This document shows, piece after piece, positions 16,603-25,090 of a stretch of DNA of 47,397 nt; within the stretch, counting starts at the first letter, position 1; the number at the start of each line of letters is the position of its first letter. The position numbers and the translations under genes were made by a program. Under the pieces are notes generated by a model. The model was not told the origin of the DNA and did not search any database. It was given only the letters and a program-made list of their open reading frames with translations. Source of the DNA: Oceanibaculum pacificum. Lineage in GTDB: Bacteria; Pseudomonadota; Alphaproteobacteria; Oceanibaculales; Oceanibaculaceae. The stretch lies in contig NZ_LPXN01000097.1 in the NCBI RefSeq assembly GCF_001618175.1, positions 1 to 47,397 on the forward strand. Reading direction: 5' to 3'.

Positions 16603-17427
16603 ATGACCTTACTTGCCTTCCACGGCCGCCGCGCGGCCTTCGCCCTCGGCCTGATGGGCGCGCTTGTGGCCACCGGCGCGTCCGCCCAGACCAAGGTCGC
16701 CGCGCCGCCGGCGCTGGCCTCCAAGGGCACGATCACTTATTGCGCGACCCTGGATAACCCGCCGCGCGCCAATTACGACATGAGCCAGAAGCCGATCGGC
16801 TTCGAGGTCGAACTCGGCACCGAGATCGCCGCCCGCATGGGCCTGAAGGTGAACTGGGTGCAGCTTAAATTCGTCGGCCTGATCCCGGCGCTGCAGGCGC
16901 AGCAGTGCGACGCACTGATGCAGGAGCTGTTCATCCGCCCGGAGCGGCTGGAGATCATCGACATGGTGCCGTTCTCGCGCACCGGCCAGCGCATCGTGAC
17001 GGCGAAGAACAGCCCGCTGAAGGCAACCAGCCTGGAGGATCTGTCGGGCAAGAAGATGGCCGTGCCGAACGGAACCACCATCCACAACCTCGCCAACGAG
17101 GCGAACGAGAAGTTGAAGGCAGCCGGCAAGCCGGAAATCAATCTGGTGGTGCTGCCGACCACGACGGAGACCTTCCACCAGCTCGCCACCGGCCAGATCG
17201 AGGTGCTGGGCACCACGACCACGGCGGCGTCTTATTACGTCGGCCTGAAGCCGGACGAGTTCCGCGTCGTCGGCGAGCCGTTCGGCCTGATCCTGACCGG
17301 CATCGGCATCCGCAAGGGCGATACGGCGCTGGTCGACGCCATCACCAAGAGCCTGGAATCGATCAAGGCCGACGGCACCTACAAGGCGCTGGTCGAAAAG
17401 TGGAGCATGCAGGGCTCGGAACTCTGA
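16603..17427 (+). CDS. ABC transporter substrate-binding protein, family 3 (polar amino-acid type)
   Basis: The 274-aa precursor has a signal peptide ending near ALVATGASAQ. It then shows the SBP_bac_3 fold: IGFEVELGTEIAARMGLKV (the F(D/E)xD/E ligand-side signature), LIPALQAQQCDALM, FSRTGQRI and a GIRKGD segment. It should deliver a small polar solute, usually an amino acid, to the permease that follows 1 bp later. Next to a sugar-kinase-type operon this importer class is unusual and hints at an amino sugar, betaine or acidic sugar derivative as ligand; that is inference. A ribosome site (AGGGGA) precedes the ATG. Confidence 0.92.
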   Translation: MTLLAFHGRRAAFALGLMGALVATGASAQTKVAAPPALASKGTITYCATLDNPPRANYDMSQKPIGFEVELGTEIAARMGLKVNWVQLKFVGLIPALQAQQCDALMQELFIRPERLEIIDMVPFSRTGQRIVTAKNSPLKATSLEDLSGKKMAVPNGTTIHNLANEANEKLKAAGKPEINLVVLPTTTETFHQLATGQIEVLGTTTTAASYYVGLKPDEFRVVGEPFGLILTGIGIRKGDTALVDAITKSLESIKADGTYKALVEKWSMQGSEL

Positions 17428-17428
17428 G

Positions 17429-18214
17429 ATGGGATTTGATTGGTCCTTCTTTTTCGATCGGCTGATCAATCCCGGCGACGTCTATCTGCTTGCATTGGGC
17501 CGAACCATAGCGATGGCGGTCCTGGCGATGGCGCTGGGGCTGTTGATCGGGATCGTCGTCGGGTTCGGCCGTCTGTCGCGCTACAAGCCGATTGCGTGGC
17601 TCTGCGCCTTCTATGTCTGGCTTGTGCGCGGCATTCCCGTGCTGGTGCTGCTGGTGTTCTTTTTCTCCGGCCTGGCGGCGGCGGGGTTCTTCCGGTTTTC
17701 GGACATCACGATCCTGGGCTTCACCATCGGCGCGTCCTTCCAGGCCGCTGTCATCGCGCTCGCCATCCATGAGGGCGCCTATATGGCGGAGATCGTGCGC
17801 AACGGCATCCAGGCCGTGGCGCGCGGCCAGATCGAGGCGGCGAAATCGCTGGGCATGGGGGCCTGGATGGTGACGCGGCGCATCGTGCTGCCGCAGGCCA
17901 GCCGGGTGATCATTCCGCCGCTGGGCAACGACTTCAACCACATGCTGAAGACGACCTCGCTGGCCAGCGTGATCGGCGTGCAGGAAATCTTCCTGCTGAC
18001 CGAGAGCATGTCGGCCGCCACCTTCAAGACCTTCGAGCTGCTGATCCTGGTCTCGATCAACTACCTGCTGCTGACGACGATCTGGAATATTGTCCAGGGC
18101 ATCATCGAGACTAAGCTGCGCGCGCATGAGCTGGATACGCCGGTGCGCGGCTGGGGGCAGAGCATCAGCTATTATCTGCTGGCCCGTCCCGGCGCCGAGG
18201 ATCGCAGAGCATGA
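17429..18214 (+). CDS. ABC transporter permease, HisM/GlnP amino-acid type
   Basis: The 261-aa membrane protein has the His/Glu/Gln/Arg/opine permease layout. Helices are visible at LALGRTIAMAVLAMALGLL and LVLLVFFFSGLAAAGFF. The EAA loop reads AEIVRNGIQAVARGQIEAA and continues into the KSLGMGAW...IVLPQASR block. A single permease gene suggests a homodimer. It starts 1 bp after the binding-protein stop and overlaps the ATPase gene by 4 bp, so all three transporter genes are one operon. Confidence 0.93.
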   Translation: MGFDWSFFFDRLINPGDVYLLALGRTIAMAVLAMALGLLIGIVVGFGRLSRYKPIAWLCAFYVWLVRGIPVLVLLVFFFSGLAAAGFFRFSDITILGFTIGASFQAAVIALAIHEGAYMAEIVRNGIQAVARGQIEAAKSLGMGAWMVTRRIVLPQASRVIIPPLGNDFNHMLKTTSLASVIGVQEIFLLTESMSAATFKTFELLILVSINYLLLTTIWNIVQGIIETKLRAHELDTPVRGWGQSISYYLLARPGAEDRRA

Positions 18215-18981
18215 GTACATCGAAACCGCTGGTCCGGGCCGAGAAGGTCGATAAATGGTTCGGCCGCCACCAGGTGCTGAAAGGCGTCAGCCTGACGGTG
18301 GAGAAGGGCGAGGTGGTCTCCATCATCGGCCCGTCCGGCTCCGGCAAGAGCACATTCCTGCGCTGCGTGAACCAGCTTGAGACCTACCAGGAAGGCCGGC
18401 TCTATGTCGGTGACCAGCTGATCGGCTATGAGGAGCAGAACGGCAGGCTGGTGGCGCTGAACAACCGGCAGATCGTTGCCCAGCGCCGGCATATCGGCAT
18501 GGTGTTCCAGCAGTTCAACCTGTTCTGGCACATGACCGTGCTGGAGAATATCGTCGAGGCCCCGATCATGGTGCTGGGCCAGTCGCGCGAGCAGGCCACC
18601 GCCAAGGCGATGGAGCTGCTGGCCCGCGTCGGCCTGGCGGAGAAGGCGCACGCCTATCCGATGAAGCTGTCCGGCGGCCAGCAGCAGCGCGCCGCCATCG
18701 CCCGGGCGCTGGCGATGAATCCGGAGCTGATGCTGTTCGACGAGCCGACCAGCGCGCTCGACCCGGAAACCACGGGCGAGGTGCTGGCCGTGATCGGCGA
18801 GTTGGCGAAGACCGGCATGACCATGATCATTGTCACCCACGAGATGGGTTTCGCGCGCCAGGTCTCAGACCGCATCGTGCTGATGGAAGACGGCATGATC
18901 CAGCATGAAGGCCCGCCCGAGGCCTTCTTCGGCGAAGGGCAGAGCCCGCGCCTGAAAGCCTTCCTCTCGACCATCCACTAG
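18211..18981 (+). CDS. ABC transporter ATP-binding protein, GlnQ/HisP amino-acid type
   Basis: The 256-aa ATPase has Walker A GPSGSGKST, Q-loop FQQFNLFWHMTVLENI, signature LSGGQQQR, Walker B LMLFDEPTSALD and switch His in VTHEMGFA, all typical of polar amino-acid importers. It energises the importer made with the two preceding genes. It ends 23 bp from the convergent aldo/keto reductase gene, with no obvious terminator in the gap. Confidence 0.95.
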   Translation: MSTSKPLVRAEKVDKWFGRHQVLKGVSLTVEKGEVVSIIGPSGSGKSTFLRCVNQLETYQEGRLYVGDQLIGYEEQNGRLVALNNRQIVAQRRHIGMVFQQFNLFWHMTVLENIVEAPIMVLGQSREQATAKAMELLARVGLAEKAHAYPMKLSGGQQQRAAIARALAMNPELMLFDEPTSALDPETTGEVLAVIGELAKTGMTMIIVTHEMGFARQVSDRIVLMEDGMIQHEGPPEAFFGEGQSPRLKAFLSTIH

Positions 18982-19004
18982 GTGCCTCATAGGCTTTTCC
19001 GAGT

Positions 19005-20036
19005 CTATGCGGTGCGGCTGCCGGGGGCATTGAGCAGCCAGCCCGGATATTCGGCCGGCAGCCGGCTGACGGCATCGAGCGCGGATAGGTCGGCGTCGTC
19101 CAGCACGATCTCGGTCGCCTTGATGTTCCCGGTCAATTGCCCGACACGCTTCGCGCCGAGGATGATTGTCGACACGGCTGGCTGCCTCAGCAACCAGGCA
19201 AGGGCGATTTGCGCCGGAGGGCGGCCATGCTTTTCGCCCACCGATCTTAGGACGGCGATAAGCGGTTCCCCACGGCTGCGGTCGATTGGCGGAAAGTCCA
19301 GCGTCGTCTGCCGGCCCGCTTCGCCGTCGCTTCCGTCACCGCTACCCCCGGCCGAGTATTTCCCGCTCAGATAGCCGCCCGCGAGCGGGCTCCAGACCAT
19401 CAGCCCGACCTGTTCCGAGGTCAGCAGCGGGACGATCTCGCGTTCCGCATCGCGGCCGACGAGCGTGTAATAGGCTTGCAGCGAGGCGATCGGTGCAAGG
19501 GTGCGCGCCCGCGTTATGCCGATCGCCTTCATGACCTGCCAGGCGGCCCAGTTGGACAGTCCGACATAGCGAACGTCGCCGGCGCGAACGAGCGCGTCGA
19601 GCGCCTCCAGCGTTTCCTCCATCGGGGTCGCCGGGTCGAAGGCGTGAATCTGGTAGAGGTCGATATGGTCCACGCCAAGCCGGGCGAGGCTGGCCCGGCA
19701 CTCGCTGATGATGTGCCGCCGGGACGCGCCGCGCCTGTTCGGCCCTTCACCCATCGTCGAGCCAACCTTGCTGGCGATAATCACATCGTCCCGCGCGACG
19801 CCGAGATTCCTGAGCGACTGCCCCAGGATTTCCTCGCTGCGCCCATTCGCATAGACATTGGCCGTATCGAAGAGGTTGATGCCAGCCTCCAGGGCCGCCT
19901 TCACCAACCCATCGGCCTCCTCCTGCCCGAGCCTGCCGACTTGCCCCCAGATACCCTCGGCGCCGCCAAAGGTCATGGCGCCGAAACACATCTCCGACAC
20001 AAACAATCCGCTATTTCCCAGCCTGCGCATCCGCAT
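19005..20036 (-). CDS. Aldo/keto reductase
   Basis: The 343-aa protein has the AKR catalytic tetrad in order: Asp and Tyr in FDTANVYANGRSEE, Lys in IIASKVGS, and His in LYQIHAFDP. The NADPH-binding C-terminal segment (ILGAKRVGQL) follows. It reduces or oxidises a carbonyl or alcohol. The start at 20036 was chosen because AGGAGAAG lies about 10 bases upstream; the ATG at 20054 overlaps that ribosome site and adds only six residues. It follows the Gfo/Idh-like gene by 28 bp and is probably co-transcribed with it, under the divergent AraC regulator. Substrate unknown. Confidence 0.92.
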   Translation of the reverse strand: MRMRRLGNSGLFVSEMCFGAMTFGGAEGIWGQVGRLGQEEADGLVKAALEAGINLFDTANVYANGRSEEILGQSLRNLGVARDDVIIASKVGSTMGEGPNRRGASRRHIISECRASLARLGVDHIDLYQIHAFDPATPMEETLEALDALVRAGDVRYVGLSNWAAWQVMKAIGITRARTLAPIASLQAYYTLVGRDAEREIVPLLTSEQVGLMVWSPLAGGYLSGKYSAGGSGDGSDGEAGRQTTLDFPPIDRSRGEPLIAVLRSVGEKHGRPPAQIALAWLLRQPAVSTIILGAKRVGQLTGNIKATEIVLDDADLSALDAVSRLPAEYPGWLLNAPGSRTA

Positions 20037-20064
20037 GGTGGAACTTCTCCTCATAAAGCTTCGG

Positions 20065-21168
20065 TTAAGCGAGGTTTCGCTGCCGTTCGCCGGTCAGCGC
20101 CGCGCGTTCGACCGCGGCCACTAGGCGGCTATTGTGCAATGCGTGATCGAATCCGGGCGTTTCATGGGTGCCCGACGCCAGATCGCGCGCCAGGGAGGCG
20201 TAAACCTCGCCGACATTGATGGCGGCTCCCTTCCAGAAGTCGGCGGCCATCGGACCGACGCCGGTGGCTACCGGTGCGTCCGGGGCAGCGAACGCGGCGC
20301 TGGACGACAAGGTGAGGTCTCCGACCTGCACGCCGGCAAGGTGGTTGCCGGTGATTTTCAGCCAGCCGTCAGACCCGCGGATTTCGAAGGTGAAGTTCGC
20401 CTCCTCGGCCGGCACACCGGCCAGAATCTGAACCGAGACCGGTGCACCGCTTGCGGTTTTGGCGATCAGATCGACATGATCGGGAATCTCCCGCCGGGAG
20501 ATTTCACCGGTATCGACGATCTCGATCTCGGGCCAGAGCAGCTCGGTGCGGGCATCGAGCTCGGTGATGGCGCCGAGCACTTTCTCGATGACGTCCAGGA
20601 CATGTCCCGTCGTGATGGTCAGGAAGCTGGCTCCCGAGGCCGCCTTATTGAAATAGTCATAGGCGCTGGGCGATTGTGGGCCATACCCGAATGTCGTCGC
20701 TGCGACGCGGGCCGACATCGGCCGGCCGATCTTGCCAGAGGCGACCAGTTCAGCGGCGCGGCGAAGGGCGGGATTGTGCCGACCCTGCAAGCCGATCGCG
20801 GTATGCAGGCCCGTTGCCGCAGCGGCCATCTCCTCGGTTTCGGCCAGTGTCGCGCCAAGCGGGGATTCGCAGTACACGGCTTTCCCGGCCGCGAGCGCGG
20901 CCAGCACAAGCTCCTTGTGCGCGGGCACTTTCACGGCGACCGTGACGAGGTCGATGTTCTCGTCCCGGATCATCGCATAGGGATCGGCAAACCAACGCTC
21001 GGCGCCGAACGCCTCGGCGGCAGCCTTGGCGCTTGCTTCCCGGCGGGTCGCCACGGCGGCCAGCACGAACGAGGGCTGCGATTGCAGCGCCGGTATGTGC
21101 GACGCGCCCGCCCAACTGGCGTTGGCATCGGCCCCGATTATTCCGATACGAATTTTTCTATCCGCCAT
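20065..21168 (-). CDS. Gfo/Idh/MocA family protein, Gal80-like
   Basis: The 367-aa protein has an N-terminal Rossmann domain (KIRIGIIGADANASWAG) and the family's C-terminal beta-sheet domain. The usual catalytic EKP motif is E-S-P (in YCESPLGATLAETEEM), so the Lys is missing. The surrounding PLGATLAE...GLQGRHNP pattern resembles Gal80-type members, which bind NAD(P) but are not typical dehydrogenases. It may be a divergent oxidoreductase or a regulatory binding protein. It is probably co-transcribed with the aldo/keto reductase gene and divergent from the AraC regulator gene. Confidence 0.85.
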   Translation of the reverse strand: MADRKIRIGIIGADANASWAGASHIPALQSQPSFVLAAVATRREASAKAAAEAFGAERWFADPYAMIRDENIDLVTVAVKVPAHKELVLAALAAGKAVYCESPLGATLAETEEMAAAATGLHTAIGLQGRHNPALRRAAELVASGKIGRPMSARVAATTFGYGPQSPSAYDYFNKAASGASFLTITTGHVLDVIEKVLGAITELDARTELLWPEIEIVDTGEISRREIPDHVDLIAKTASGAPVSVQILAGVPAEEANFTFEIRGSDGWLKITGNHLAGVQVGDLTLSSSAAFAAPDAPVATGVGPMAADFWKGAAINVGEVYASLARDLASGTHETPGFDHALHNSRLVAAVERAALTGERQRNLA

Positions 21169-21222
21169 TTAACCATGCTCCCGTATTTGCAATCAGCTGC
21201 CATTTGGCACCGCTGCCCGGAA

Positions 21223-21252
21223 CATAGGGATGGGGCCCTCCCGGCCCCTATG
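21223..21252. other. Stem-loop in the oxidoreductase-araC divergent gap
   Basis: CATAGG (21223-21228) pairs with CCTATG (21247-21252), with an inner GGCC/GGCC stem and a bulge. It lies in the 251-bp gap 21169-21419, which must hold both promoters. I see no clean -35/-10 pair in the gap. The element may be an operator or an RNA structure; evidence is only the symmetry. Confidence 0.3.
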
Positions 21253-21419
21253 CAGAAACTATCAGAAGCTTGCCTGCTTCTCTCATTCGCCGGCGGCCCC
21301 TATAGCCCTGGGCGGGAGCAGGTCGTTGGAGAAGTGGGGCGCGCTCTTGATAGGCAATGCATAGCCCCCGACATCAAGGTCGATGTGTTGTCGTGAGAAG
21401 CGAGTTAAGGGCCCCCCGA

Positions 21420-22337
21420 ATGAAGCCAGACTTTTCTGACCTGCTGGGCGTCATTGAGCGCCATGCGCGCGAGGATTACGTGACGCCGATAGACGGGCTC
21501 AAAGTCGGCCGGACGGATGTGCCGTCCGAGGTTGGCCACTCGATCTACCAGCCATCCTTCGGGCTGGTCGCGCGCGGCGTAAAGGAGATGATGGTTGGGG
21601 AGACCCCGTTTCGTTACGCAGCCGGAGAATCCTTGCTCTGTGCCGTGGATGTCCCGGTCACCTCGCAGGTCACCGAGGCAAGCCCCTCCGCGCCCTATCT
21701 GGCCATTCATCTGGAGATCGATCCGTCCGTGGTGGCGGATCTTCTGCGCGAGCAGACGGGTTCCATCCAAAAAGCGTCGGATAATCTGGTGGCCGGTAAA
21801 TACAAGCTCGATCCGGCGCTTTTCGATCCGCTTATCCGTTTGCTGTCGCTGCTCGACCGGCCGCACGACATTGCGGTCATGGCGCCGCTGATTCGGCGCG
21901 AAATTGTCTGGAAGCTGCTGCATACGGAACATGGCCCGCTGCTCAGCCAGCTTGCTTTTGCCAATGGCCACGCCACGCGCATAGGCCGGGCCACCGCCTG
22001 GCTCAGGGAGCATTTCGCCGAGGCGCTGTGCGTGAGCACGCTCGCCGCCAAGGCCAATATGAGCGTGCCGACCTTCCACCGGCATTTCAAGGCGGTGACG
22101 TCGCTGACGCCGATCCAGTTCCAGAAGCGGATTCGGTTGCAGGAGGCCCGGCGCGGACTGTCGAAAGCCAGCACCATCTCGGCGGTGGCCTATGATGTCG
22201 GCTATGAGAGCATATCGCAGTTCAACCGGGATTATCGCCGCCTCTTCAACTTGACGCCGAGCGAAGATGCCGCGGCGCTGCGTGCCACGCTGAAGCGTGA
22301 TTTTGGCCATAGCCGCCAGGTTGCGACCTCGACCTGA
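21420..22337 (+). CDS. AraC family transcriptional regulator with AraC_N cupin-like domain
   Basis: The 305-aa protein has an N-terminal AraC_N sensor region (residues about 20-175, including SIYQPSFGLVARGVKE and AGESLLCAVDVPVTS). Its C-terminal double helix-turn-helix runs from TAWLREHFAEALCVSTLA to YDVGYESISQFNRDYRRLF. This regulator type is often found beside aldo/keto reductase genes in proteobacteria, as here. The start at 21420 fits the homology; the ATG at 21357 would add 21 unrelated residues. It likely controls the divergent oxidoreductase pair. Confidence 0.9.
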   Translation: MKPDFSDLLGVIERHAREDYVTPIDGLKVGRTDVPSEVGHSIYQPSFGLVARGVKEMMVGETPFRYAAGESLLCAVDVPVTSQVTEASPSAPYLAIHLEIDPSVVADLLREQTGSIQKASDNLVAGKYKLDPALFDPLIRLLSLLDRPHDIAVMAPLIRREIVWKLLHTEHGPLLSQLAFANGHATRIGRATAWLREHFAEALCVSTLAAKANMSVPTFHRHFKAVTSLTPIQFQKRIRLQEARRGLSKASTISAVAYDVGYESISQFNRDYRRLFNLTPSEDAAALRATLKRDFGHSRQVATST

Positions 22338-22345
22338 CGGCGGCG

Positions 22346-22360
22346 GGGCGCGGGTCGCCC
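22346..22360 (+). terminator. Weak hairpin between convergent araC-type and lpxO genes
   Basis: GGGCG-CGGGT-CGCCC forms a 5-bp stem just after the AraC stop, followed by GCCTTTAAG with no strong U-run. It sits in the 54-bp gap between convergent genes, where a terminator is expected. The structure is weak. Confidence 0.25.
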
Positions 22361-22391
22361 GCCTTTAAGCCTGTCCTGATCGGGGGGCAGA

Positions 22392-23348
22392 TCACAGCCG
22401 GTCGAGCAACTGCGCCACGCCCGCGGCCAGGCCTATCGGCACCAGCACCAGCAAAATATTCACCGACCATTTGACGACGCGGTAGAGCGGCCGGTTCGTC
22501 GATTTCAGCGCCTTAGCGCGCGCCAGCACGGGCGCGAGGCCGGCGAATATTCTGTTGGCCAGGCCGCGCTGGTCTTCCAGCGTGTTTGGCACTATCGAGG
22601 CGCGTGCGAGCGTTCGGTAGGCCGCGTTGAACAGCCGCCCGAACAGGTTCAGCGGGCGCCTGACATCGCACATCAGAATGAGGCGGTCGGAATCCGTGTC
22701 GTTGCGGACATAGTGCAGATAGGTCTCGTCGAAGAGGATCACTTCGCCATCGCGCCAGCTTCGCTTCTGACCATCAACATTGATGAAACAGGCATCGGAA
22801 TTGGGCGTGGCCAGACCCAGATGGTAGCGCAGCGATATGGCGATGGGGTCCGCGTGCCGCGTCAATTGCGAGCGCGGGGGCAGGTAGGCGAACATGGCGC
22901 CATGCACCGCCGGCACCCTGGCCAGTATCTCCACCGTCCTGGGGCAGAGCGATTGGGCCGAATGGTGGGTGTAGCCATACCAGTTCAGGTAGAATCGGCT
23001 CCAGCCATATTTGAAGAATGTCCTGAAGCCGAGATCGTAGGAACCCGCCGTGCCCGGGCGTTTGGTGGCTTCGAAATAATTCTGACGCACCAGCGCCAGC
23101 CCTTCCTCGCGAATGATCTGCCAATTCTGCTGGAGAAGATCGAGTTCCGGAAAGTCGGCCGGGTCGAGATTGGCTTTCGATCCGCGTGGCTGCGTCGTCA
23201 TGTAGAGGACGCAGTTCAACGGCGAGAAGATTGGCCAGCTCTTGCGGAAATACTCGTTCAGCCCGCTATAGCGGGCCTCGCCGCGAAAGCGATAGACATA
23301 GACGATGCTCGCGACCGTAAAGGTGGTTATGGCGGCAAGAACGGGCAT
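22392..23348 (-). CDS. lpxO: LpxO-type lipid A hydroxylase (aspartyl/asparaginyl beta-hydroxylase fold)
   Basis: The 318-aa protein has an N-terminal membrane helix (MPVLAAITTFTVASIVYVY) and the LpxO core: PIFSPLNCVLY, GWSRFYLNWYG, CPRTVEIL, and a 2-oxoglutarate/Fe(II) site with H-x-D in TRHADP (about residue 165), a distal His in YLHYVRND (about 212) and Arg in RLILMCDVRRPL. A second hydrophobic helix ends the protein. LpxO 2-hydroxylates a secondary acyl chain of lipid A at the inner membrane. It starts 9 bp after the mipA stop without a strong ribosome site, which suggests coupled translation. The nearby two-component system is the likely regulator. Confidence 0.88.
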   Translation of the reverse strand: MPVLAAITTFTVASIVYVYRFRGEARYSGLNEYFRKSWPIFSPLNCVLYMTTQPRGSKANLDPADFPELDLLQQNWQIIREEGLALVRQNYFEATKRPGTAGSYDLGFRTFFKYGWSRFYLNWYGYTHHSAQSLCPRTVEILARVPAVHGAMFAYLPPRSQLTRHADPIAISLRYHLGLATPNSDACFINVDGQKRSWRDGEVILFDETYLHYVRNDTDSDRLILMCDVRRPLNLFGRLFNAAYRTLARASIVPNTLEDQRGLANRIFAGLAPVLARAKALKSTNRPLYRVVKWSVNILLVLVPIGLAAGVAQLLDRL

Positions 23349-23357
23349 GATCGTCGC

Positions 23358-24182
23358 TCAGAATCTGTAGCTGACGAACAGGCCGGTGGAAAACTGATTC
23401 TCTGAGCCGCGATCCTGCACCAGCGGGCTGTCGGCGGCGTCGCCCAGTATGCGCTTGTAGCCCAGCCGGCCGGTGACGCTCCAATTCTCCGTCACCCGAT
23501 AATCGAGATCGAGGGTGATGCCGGCATCCTTGAAGCCGCTTTCCGCCTGATATTGCGGCATTCCCGACCGCATGGCCTGGCTGGCCGTGACGCCGTAGAA
23601 GGCTTGCGTGTAATCATCGTCCGCCCAGGTGGCGGAAATTTCGCTGCGCAGCATCAGCTTCGGGCCCAGCGACAGCCGATGGCCGGCCGAGAGTTCCGCC
23701 ATAAGCCCGTCATGGGAATCGCTCACATCGCTGAGTACGGTGAGGCCGGCCGACCAGGGGCCGGTGCTGTAGGTGATGAAGCCGCCGAGTTCGATGGCGC
23801 CGTCGATATCGCCCATGCCGCGCAGATCGTCATTATCGTCCTGGTCGCGGCCGGATCGATAGTGGGCCAGCGGCCCGATCTGCAAGACGTCTCCCGGTCC
23901 CGGGCCTTGCAGGGTGAAGACATTGGCGCCCAGCGTCGGGCCGCGCAGGAAGACCAGATCGCGGTAATTCACCATCAGCAGGGGGATCAGCTCGATCTCG
24001 TAATCGTCGCTGCCCTCGTAATCCGGCTGGACCAGCCCGCCGCCGCCCAGCCGGATGTCCCAATTGCTTTTCCCCGGCGGTTGCTGGCCTGGCTGTTGGG
24101 CAAAGGCGACGGACGACAGGGCGGACAGCGCCACGGCGGCAAGCAAGGCAGGCGACAGGCGGGAAAGGATCGTGTTTTTCAT
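23358..24182 (-). CDS. MipA/OmpV family outer membrane protein
   Basis: The 274-aa precursor has a clear signal peptide (MKNTILSRLSPALLAAVALS, cleavage after AFA at about residue 28). The mature part has alternating beta-strand character: LGGGGLVQPDYEGSDDYE near the start, which is typical of MipA/OmpV, and a C-terminal FVSYRF ending in Phe, the usual outer-membrane barrel signal. MipA in E. coli scaffolds murein hydrolases; OmpV relatives respond to envelope stress. It is transcribed with lpxO and is divergent from an OmpR-type regulator, a common arrangement for this family. Confidence 0.9.
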   Translation of the reverse strand: MKNTILSRLSPALLAAVALSALSSVAFAQQPGQQPPGKSNWDIRLGGGGLVQPDYEGSDDYEIELIPLLMVNYRDLVFLRGPTLGANVFTLQGPGPGDVLQIGPLAHYRSGRDQDDNDDLRGMGDIDGAIELGGFITYSTGPWSAGLTVLSDVSDSHDGLMAELSAGHRLSLGPKLMLRSEISATWADDDYTQAFYGVTASQAMRSGMPQYQAESGFKDAGITLDLDYRVTENWSVTGRLGYKRILGDAADSPLVQDRGSENQFSTGLFVSYRF

Positions 24183-24267
24183 CGGGGATAAGGCCCTTTT
24201 AAGGGGTGGGATGGCGCCACCCTACCCGCCGGGGCCGTGCCGGCGGGTGTCGGCACGGTATCAATAT

Positions 24268-24284
24268 GTTTCAGAATGTTGCAG
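24268..24284. promoter_or_regulatory. Direct repeat GTTTCAG-N3-GTTGCAG, candidate response-regulator site
   Basis: GTTTCAG (24268-24274) and GTTGCAG (24278-24284) repeat with 10-bp period in the 155-bp gap between mipA and the response regulator gene. OmpR/PhoB-type regulators bind tandem half-sites one helical turn apart. A separate CCCTT-TT-AAGGG palindrome lies at 24194-24205 near the mipA start. Confidence 0.4.
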
Positions 24285-24337
24285 GGCATGCGACGGGGCC
24301 GGGCTGGCTGATATAGTGGCGGCAGCCGGAGGCAGAT

Positions 24338-25090
24338 GTGACAGTCAAACCCACCACCCATGTCCTGATCGTCGATGACGATCACCGCATACGCGCGATG
24401 CTGGCGCGCTTCCTGTCCGACCATGGCCTGAAAGTGAGCCAGGCCGGCGATGGCCAGGCGATGTTCGCCTTGTGCGCGGCCGCGCGTATCGACGTCATCG
24501 TGCTGGATATCATGATGCCGGGCGAGGACGGCCTGTCGCTCTGCCGCCGGATGCGGGCGCAGAGCAGCGTGCCGATCATCCTGCTGACCGCGATGAGCGG
24601 CGACACCGACCGGATCATCGGGCTGGAGATCGGCGCCGACGATTACGTGGTCAAGCCGTTCAATCCACGCGAGCTGCTGGCCCGCATCCGCGCCGTCACG
24701 CGACGGCTGGGCGCCGCCAGCATCAATGCCGAACGCCCGGTTGCGACCCTCTATGAGTTCGCCGGCTGGCAGCTCAATTCCAGCCGGCGCACCCTGACCT
24801 CCCCAGCCGGCGAGCTCACCGACCTGACCAGCGGCGAATTCGACCTGCTGGCGGCCTTCCTGGAACACCCCCAGCGGGTGCTGACGCGCGACCAGCTTCT
24901 GGATCTGGCGCATGGCCGCATGAGCGAGGCCTATGATCGCAGCATCGATGTGCAGATCAGCCGGTTGCGCCGCAAGATCGAAGCCGACCCGCAGGAGCCG
25001 GCCTTCATCAAGACGATCCGCAATGAAGGCTATTTCTTCGCTGCGCCGGTTGCCCTGCAACAGGATCCGGCGATGAGGAAACACGGGTGA
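24338..25090 (+). CDS. OmpR family response regulator
   Basis: The 250-aa protein has a receiver domain with acidic pocket D13-D15, phosphoacceptor D57 in VLDIMMPGEDG, Thr in LLTAMSG and K106 in VVKPF. A winged-helix output domain follows (LTSGEFDLLAAFLEHPQ...SRLRRKIEADP...IRNEGYFF). It starts with GTG at 24338; GGAGG precedes it at the right distance and the overlapping ATG is out of frame. It overlaps the kinase start by 4 bp (GTGA). The probable target is the divergent mipA-lpxO operon, plus its own promoter. Confidence 0.95.
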   Translation: MTVKPTTHVLIVDDDHRIRAMLARFLSDHGLKVSQAGDGQAMFALCAAARIDVIVLDIMMPGEDGLSLCRRMRAQSSVPIILLTAMSGDTDRIIGLEIGADDYVVKPFNPRELLARIRAVTRRLGAASINAERPVATLYEFAGWQLNSSRRTLTSPAGELTDLTSGEFDLLAAFLEHPQRVLTRDQLLDLAHGRMSEAYDRSIDVQISRLRRKIEADPQEPAFIKTIRNEGYFFAAPVALQQDPAMRKHG

